From Bacteroidales bacterium (GTDB lineage: Bacteria; Bacteroidota; Bacteroidia; Bacteroidales; UBA7960): a stretch of 9,039 nt of DNA. The translations under genes and the position numbers were made by a program. The notes beneath the pieces were generated by a model. The model was not told where the DNA came from, did no database searches, and saw only the letters and a program-made list of their open reading frames with translations. Below, in pieces: positions 6,875 to 9,039 of the stretch (the stretch's first letter is position 1; each line of letters begins with the position of its first letter). The stretch is taken from assembly GCA_007131125.1 (NCBI GenBank), contig SLRE01000297.1, positions 1 to 9,039 of the forward strand, read 5' to 3'.

Positions 6875-7949
6875 GCAGGAATTTCAGGGTGTCAACACCA
6901 TCTGCATAATCCCATAATTCAGGCTGCTGGCTTTTTCCGAAAGGAATGGTTTCGGCAGCCTGAACTTTTATATCGGGGTCTGCCGCAATACATTGCAGAT
7001 CTTCTTTCCAGGATCTAAGATATTCCTCCAGGTGTGTCCGGTCATGATATTTTTCGTAGAAAACCAGGGAAACAGGAGAAGAAAGCCCTGTATCCTCCTT
7101 TAGCAGGCAAAATCCGGTGTCGATATGCGGTTCTTTGTTGACCAATAAAATCGCTTTATGGTACTCATAATTGTTGAAATACTTTGAATGCTGTGCCAGG
7201 CTTTCCCATTCTTTCCAGGCCTCTTTCAGCTGATCAAACCGGTAATCAGCCGGAACCATAAGCTTGGAAACATTGCGGCAGCCAAGGCCAAAATAAGAAA
7301 AGACATCCTCTCCTAGTGCTTTGAGATGGTCAGGGTTTTCATTCCCGCTCAAAATTGCAAGGGAGCTGCGGTTTTTCCGGATAATATGCGGATACTTCCC
7401 GAAATAATATTCAAAATACCTGGCACTGTTATTACTACCGGTGGCTATTACTGCGTCAAATTTTTCCAGAGGTCCTTCACTAAAGGAAATGCTCTCCTTA
7501 AAACCAGGGTTGATCTCCACAAGAAGGTTTCCCAGGGCCTCAGGAAGTTTGCTGTCCTGTGATGAAAGCTTCCCAAGAAAGCGATGTCCTGCGATCAATA
7601 CACACAAAAAGTCGTGGAATCCAACCAAAGGAATATTGCCGGCCATGATCACCGCAATGGTTTTGGCTTTTGCTCCGGTGGACTCACTTAATTCCGGGTA
7701 TTGGCCCGCCCAGTTTTTAAGGTTGTTTTCTCCAGGCATTTGAGAAAGAGAACCAATGGCCCGGCTAACATTATTTTTGGTGAACCAGGCATTTTGTTTG
7801 CCGGCCTCCATAGCACTTCTGAACAACTCCAGTTCTGCCCGGGTGTCCAGGGGAGAGGGGTCTGTTTTTTCTATGGACAGCGCGATTCTTTTTAGTTTTT
7901 TCCCTAGTATTTCAAAAGCCGAAACCCGCTCTTCCAATGAGTGCACCAT
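6864..7949 (-). CDS. LuxC-like acyl-CoA reductase
   Basis: This 361-residue cytosolic protein belongs to the LuxC/acyl-CoA reductase family, in the shorter form common in Bacteroidota. Members are aldehyde-dehydrogenase-like enzymes that reduce an activated fatty acyl group to the aldehyde with NADPH through a cysteine thioester. Signatures seen are 'AVIMAGNIPLVGFHDFL' (99-115), 'FDAVIATGSNNSARYFEYYF' (164-183), 'YPHIIRKNRSS' (186-196), 'GLGCRNVSKL' (221-230), 'KYFNNYEYHKAILL' (256-269) and the C-terminal 'WDYADGVDTLKFLLSL' (346-361). Cys224 in GLGCRNVSKL is the likely nucleophile by inference. No luxD/luxE or luciferase genes are nearby, so bioluminescence is not implied; aldehyde or wax/alcohol metabolism is possible but unproven. 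The ATG at 7949 gives an N-terminus (LEERVSAFEILG) that fits the family. Its 3' end overlaps the convergent MG2/plug gene, and no terminator is visible. Confidence 0.9.
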   Translation of the reverse strand: MVHSLEERVSAFEILGKKLKRIALSIEKTDPSPLDTRAELELFRSAMEAGKQNAWFTKNNVSRAIGSLSQMPGENNLKNWAGQYPELSESTGAKAKTIAVIMAGNIPLVGFHDFLCVLIAGHRFLGKLSSQDSKLPEALGNLLVEINPGFKESISFSEGPLEKFDAVIATGSNNSARYFEYYFGKYPHIIRKNRSSLAILSGNENPDHLKALGEDVFSYFGLGCRNVSKLMVPADYRFDQLKEAWKEWESLAQHSKYFNNYEYHKAILLVNKEPHIDTGFCLLKEDTGLSSPVSLVFYEKYHDRTHLEEYLRSWKEDLQCIAADPDIKVQAAETIPFGKSQQPELWDYADGVDTLKFLLSL

Positions 7950-7983
7950 ATTGAATTTTTTTTACAAGATCAGGATTTGCTTA

Positions 7984-7991
7984 TATCTTTG
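7984..7991 (+). promoter_or_regulatory. Possible -7 promoter box facing the last gene
   Basis: TATCTTTG on the plus strand is an exact TAnnTTTG match. A convincing -33 element is missing at the usual distance (only a T-rich run around 7956-7963). If used, it would give a leader of about 200 bases before the ATG at 8211, a leader that would include the alternative-hairpin region at 8075-8133. Confidence 0.35.
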
Positions 7992-8008
7992 CAATATTAA
8001 TGTAAGGG

Positions 8009-8041
8009 TAAAGTTATATTAAAAACAGGATTTTGACCAAA
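8009..8041 (-). promoter_or_regulatory. Possible promoter of the acyl-CoA reductase gene
   Basis: On the minus strand, TTTG (8038-8041), a 21-base spacer and TAACTTTA (8009-8016) resemble the Bacteroidota -33/-7 pair, with one mismatch in the -7 box (A for the final G). It lies 59 bases upstream of the ATG. The surroundings are AT-rich, so similar matches arise by chance. Confidence 0.3.
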
Positions 8042-8074
8042 CAAAATTAATTTTCAAATATTCATTCCCTGAAA

Positions 8075-8133
8075 CATCCATGATTAACTTTAAACTCGCG
8101 TGGATGATAGTTTGGGAAACAGACCGTCATCCA
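8075..8133 (+). repeat. Three mutually complementary segments (alternative hairpins) upstream of the last gene
   Basis: Segment A, CATCCATG (8075-8082), pairs with segment B, CGTGGATG (8099-8106), over 8 positions including one G-U wobble. The end of B, TGGATGA (8101-8107), also pairs perfectly over 7 bases with segment C, TCATCCA (8127-8133). A-B and B-C share B, so the two hairpins exclude each other in RNA. In DNA the same layout is a pair of CATCCA repeats flanking one inverted copy, which could be protein-binding sites. No run of T follows C, so a classical attenuator terminator is not evident. Confidence 0.4.
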
Positions 8134-8210
8134 ACATAGAAAAATAAATTGTGGTTTTCTCCTGCATTGGCGGGATAGGTTTTTTACCGGTTTAATCAAA
8201 TAATAAAAAC

Positions 8211-9039
8211 ATGAAGAGTCGTTTTTTTGTAATTGTTTTTTTAAGTGTTTTTCCTCTTATGGCTTTTGCCGGCCAAAACGATTACTTTATTCAGGCAGAG
8301 GATTCCCTCCACCAGATGGCATTGAATATTATTGGCCCTGACCAGGACGAAGGCCGGCTTGAGAAAAACCAGGCCTTTTTCTCTTATTTCAGGGAAGTAC
8401 TCGAGAAAGATGGCTCTTTCCATTATCCTTTTGATTCACTGCAGACCGTTTCCCTGCTTACTCCCCCTGATAAGAGCTTCAGAATGATTACCTGGTATGT
8501 TCCCCTTTCAGGAGAGCGTTTTCGATATTTTGGGTTTGTTCAGCTTCCTGAAAAAGGGGAAGCAGACGCTGAACTGATTGTTTTGAATGATCAGACCTCC
8601 GAAATAGCACGTCCCGGCCGGCAGGAACTTTCCGCCCAAAACTGGTTTGGGGCTTATTATTATGAACTTATCCATAATCGATACGAGGGGGAAGACCATT
8701 ATACTTTTCTTGGGTGGAAGGGCGATAATCCCCAGACCAGGAAAAGGGTGGTGGAACCCTTTTATTTTCAAGATGGGCAGCCGGTTTTTGGAAGGAGGGT
8801 GTTTGATGTGGGCGACAATGAATTTTACCGTATCGTTTTTGAGTATTCTGCCAGGGTGGCCATGGGGCTTTCTTACGAAAAACATTTTGTTACCGTGGGC
8901 GGGCCAAGAAGAGAAATGATTGTTTTCGACCGCCTGGCCCCAACCCATGAATCATTGAGAGGACACTACCGGTTTTACAAACCCGAAACCAATATTTTTG
9001 ACGGGCTGGTTTTTGAAGATGGGCAATGGAAATACTTTG
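8211..9039 (+). CDS. Exported protein of unknown function, Bacteroidota family (3' end cut by window edge)
   Basis: The frame is open from the ATG at 8211 to the right edge (276 codons). Residues 1-20 are a signal peptide (MKSRFFVIVFLSVFPLMAFA, cleavage before GQND). The mature part is rich in aromatic and beta-forming residues and contains 'WFGAYYYELI' (145-154), 'HYTFLGWKGDNPQTRKRV' (163-180), 'QPVFGRRVF' (190-198), 'RIVFEYSARVAMGLSY' (207-222) and 'EMIVFDRLAP' (235-244). I recognise this order of motifs (YYTLLGWDGN-like, then VFEYS, then IVFDHLSP-like) from exported Bacteroidota proteins without an assigned function. In those relatives the protein ends soon after a 'DGxWxY/F' motif, and 'EDGQWKYF' is at the cut end here, so probably little is missing. 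No Shine-Dalgarno is visible; the start is set by the signal peptide and the A-rich leader. The gene is divergent from the acyl-CoA reductase. No function is proposed. Confidence 0.82.
   Translation, partial: MKSRFFVIVFLSVFPLMAFAGQNDYFIQAEDSLHQMALNIIGPDQDEGRLEKNQAFFSYFREVLEKDGSFHYPFDSLQTVSLLTPPDKSFRMITWYVPLSGERFRYFGFVQLPEKGEADAELIVLNDQTSEIARPGRQELSAQNWFGAYYYELIHNRYEGEDHYTFLGWKGDNPQTRKRVVEPFYFQDGQPVFGRRVFDVGDNEFYRIVFEYSARVAMGLSYEKHFVTVGGPRREMIVFDRLAPTHESLRGHYRFYKPETNIFDGLVFEDGQWKYF

Noticed and set aside
8508..8948. Minus-strand open frame of 146 codons, and the plus-strand frame at 8647-8919
   Set aside because: They are shadows of the exported protein starting at 8211, whose frame is open across the whole region and carries a signal peptide and family motifs.
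1..9039. CRISPR arrays, tRNA/rRNA genes, insertion sequences or phage genes
   Set aside because: No regularly spaced direct repeats, no tRNA-like cloverleaf and no transposase or integrase motifs were found on either strand by reading; no search tools were available.

Overview
The window looks like chromosomal DNA from a member of the Bacteroidota, possibly Marinilabiliales/Bacteroidales-like. The evidence is: two large exported proteins that join macroglobulin-like (MG2) domains to a TonB-receptor plug, an architecture I know only from this phylum; a LuxC-type acyl-CoA reductase with the motifs of the Bacteroidota subfamily; a perfect Bacteroidota-type promoter (TTG-N20-TAnnTTTG) before the pcm gene; and mostly weak or absent Shine-Dalgarno sequences. 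The genus cannot be fixed from the sequence alone.

Layout. Bases 1-1659 hold a minus-strand pair that is probably one operon. First is pcm, a protein-L-isoaspartate O-methyltransferase with an N-terminal signal/anchor segment. Eleven bases after it starts a multi-membrane-span spermidine-synthase-like protein, which runs off the left edge before its catalytic domain. A 149-base divergent intergenic region (1660-1808) carries the pcm promoter and a short inverted repeat. Bases 1809-6874 hold two plus-strand tandem paralogues of 791 and 807 residues. Each has a signal peptide, an MG2-type domain, a conserved arginine-rich linker, further beta-sandwich domains, a TonB-receptor-type plug and a short C-terminal beta domain, with no outer-membrane beta-barrel. 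A strong intrinsic terminator separates them, and the second has its own AT-rich promoter region and good ribosome-binding site, so they look like separate transcripts.

The second paralogue converges on, and overlaps by 11 bases at the 3' end, a minus-strand acyl-CoA reductase gene (6864-7949). A 261-base divergent region (7950-8210) follows and contains three mutually complementary segments that could form alternative hairpins. The last gene (8211 to beyond 9039) encodes an exported protein of a Bacteroidota family with no known function; it is cut by the right edge, probably close to its C-terminus.

How the genes work together. No complete pathway is visible. The common theme is the cell envelope: at least three, probably four, products are predicted to be exported and one is polytopic. 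The most unusual unit is the tandem pair of barrel-less MG2/plug proteins. They combine the extended beta-sandwich architecture of macroglobulins with the domain that normally occludes a TonB-dependent transporter, and their function is, to my knowledge, not established. I saw no tRNA, rRNA, CRISPR array, insertion sequence or phage gene.
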